NCBI GenBank assembly: GCA_052148775.1
Contig: JBKQHM010000677.1
Coordinates: 1 to 7,518, forward strand
Reading direction: 5' to 3'
DNA from: CAVZRC01 sp052148775
Lineage (GTDB): Bacteria > Planctomycetota > Planctomycetia > Isosphaerales > Isosphaeraceae
DNA: 7,518 nucleotides
Shown here: positions 7,095-7,518 of the stretch, piece after piece
Layout of the letters: the number at the start of each line of letters is the position of its first letter
How positions within the stretch are numbered: the first letter of the stretch is position 1
Position numbers and translations under genes: made by a program
The notes under the pieces: model-generated
Told to the model about the DNA's origin: nothing
The model's database searches: none
What the model saw: only the letters and a program-made list of their open reading frames with translations

Positions 7095-7518
7095 AGAGTC
7101 CTCGGCGAAACAGGTCGAGCCATGCCGCCGGGCTGGGGCTCGACCAGAGCGACCACAGCAGGGCGATGGTCGTGAATGTGCCGACGACCTTCGCGGCACG
7201 CAAGCCTAACGCCCGAGCCGAGCAGGTCGAGGCACCCGGGCCATGATCCGAGGCCCGCCTCCCCAGCGAAGGGCTTCGTCGGGCGTCGAACTGTACGTTG
7301 ATCAGGACCAGCACGCCGAGGATGCCCCAGAAGAGCGCATCCGTCACCGTGAAGCCCCAGCTCCCGCGCAGCCAGTAAAACTGATAGGCGTGCAGCAGCC
7401 AGGTGGCCAGGAACACCGTCGCCGTGCCCATCGCCAGCGCCGCCGGTTGCGGCCACCGCTTCAGCCGGAACACCACCGGGTTGAAGAAGATCCGCACCAT
7501 GAAATCCTTCCAGTAGAT
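7084..7518 (-). CDS. MBOAT-family membrane O-acyltransferase, C-terminal part (5' end outside window)
   Basis: Only the last 144 codons are visible; the frame is open through the right edge, and the Met codon at 7500 is probably internal because the preceding codons (I-Y-W-K-D-F) continue the MBOAT-like WKDFMVRIFFNPVVF segment. The fragment holds about three membrane segments (roughly 20-37, 50-70 and 104-121 counting from Met 7500) and a TWLLHAYQFYWLRG stretch whose His (codon 7392-7390) sits where DltB and AlgI carry their essential His. MBOAT proteins of this class move activated acyl groups across or within the inner membrane to an extracytoplasmic acceptor, often with an SGNH partner; two such partners follow directly. 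A variable basic loop (about 72-102) separates the last two membrane segments. The gene is the first visible member of the operon and overlaps the next gene by 11 nt. Whether it is DltB-like or AlgI-like cannot be told from the fragment. Confidence 0.8.
   Translation of the reverse strand: MYWKDFMVRIFFNPVVFRLKRWPQPAALAMGTATVFLATWLLHAYQFYWLRGSWGFTVTDALFWGILGVLVLINVQFDARRSPSLGRRASDHGPGASTCSARALGLRAAKVVGTFTTIALLWSLWSSPSPAAWLDLFRRGLYGS
7099..7103 (-). promoter_or_regulatory. Shine-Dalgarno for the first SGNH gene
   Basis: GAGGA lies 4 nt upstream of ATG 7094, inside the 3' end of the MBOAT gene. It supports 7094 over the later in-frame Met codons at 7079 and 7076 and over the upstream ATG at 7199. 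Confidence 0.55.

Noticed and set aside
5922..7175. Plus-strand open frame of 417 codons opposite the first SGNH gene
   Set aside because: It mirrors the minus-strand gene; it shows no family motif, and long antisense frames are expected at this GC content.

Overview
This is a high-GC bacterial window (mostly G/C at third codon positions, Arg/Ala/Pro-rich proteins) that is almost fully coding. It looks chromosomal. Three SGNH-fold proteins beside an MBOAT protein, together with the general codon and protein style, suggest a Gram-negative-type bacterium, perhaps a planctomycete of the Isosphaeraceae type. That taxonomic guess comes from style only and was not tested by a search. I see no RNA genes, insertion sequences, CRISPR arrays or phage genes.

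Layout. One gene lies on the plus strand (74-1897): a membrane-anchored SGNH/GDSL hydrolase-like protein with an inserted TPR-like segment. It converges, across 49 bp without a visible terminator, on a tightly packed minus-strand operon that fills the rest of the window. In the direction of transcription the operon reads: the C-terminal part of an MBOAT membrane acyltransferase (runs off the right edge, ends 7084); an SGNH-like protein with a signal peptide (7094-5892); a second, paralogous SGNH-like protein (5895-4540); a standalone amino-acid-type adenylation enzyme (4519-2924); and an LpxL/HtrB-type (LABLAT) acyltransferase-fold protein (2933-1947). Three of the four junctions overlap by 4-11 nt. 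The fourth has a 20-nt gap, or a 4-nt GTGA overlap if the alternative start is used.

How the genes may work together. Adenylation enzyme + MBOAT + DltD/AlgJ-like SGNH proteins is the logic of Dlt-type D-alanylation of envelope polymers. Adenylation enzyme + LABLAT-family transferase is the logic of the Vibrio cholerae AlmE/AlmG system, which puts glycine on lipid A through the carrier AlmF. This operon carries both sets side by side. The LABLAT-like protein has lost the acidic residue of the usual HX4(D/E) catalytic motif, which would fit a changed acyl donor or reaction. The adenylation enzyme keeps the Asp that binds the amino group of amino-acid substrates. My working hypothesis is an envelope (lipid or glycan) aminoacylation system of hybrid Dlt/Alm type. 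The carrier protein such a pathway needs is not in the window and would have to lie upstream of the MBOAT gene or elsewhere.
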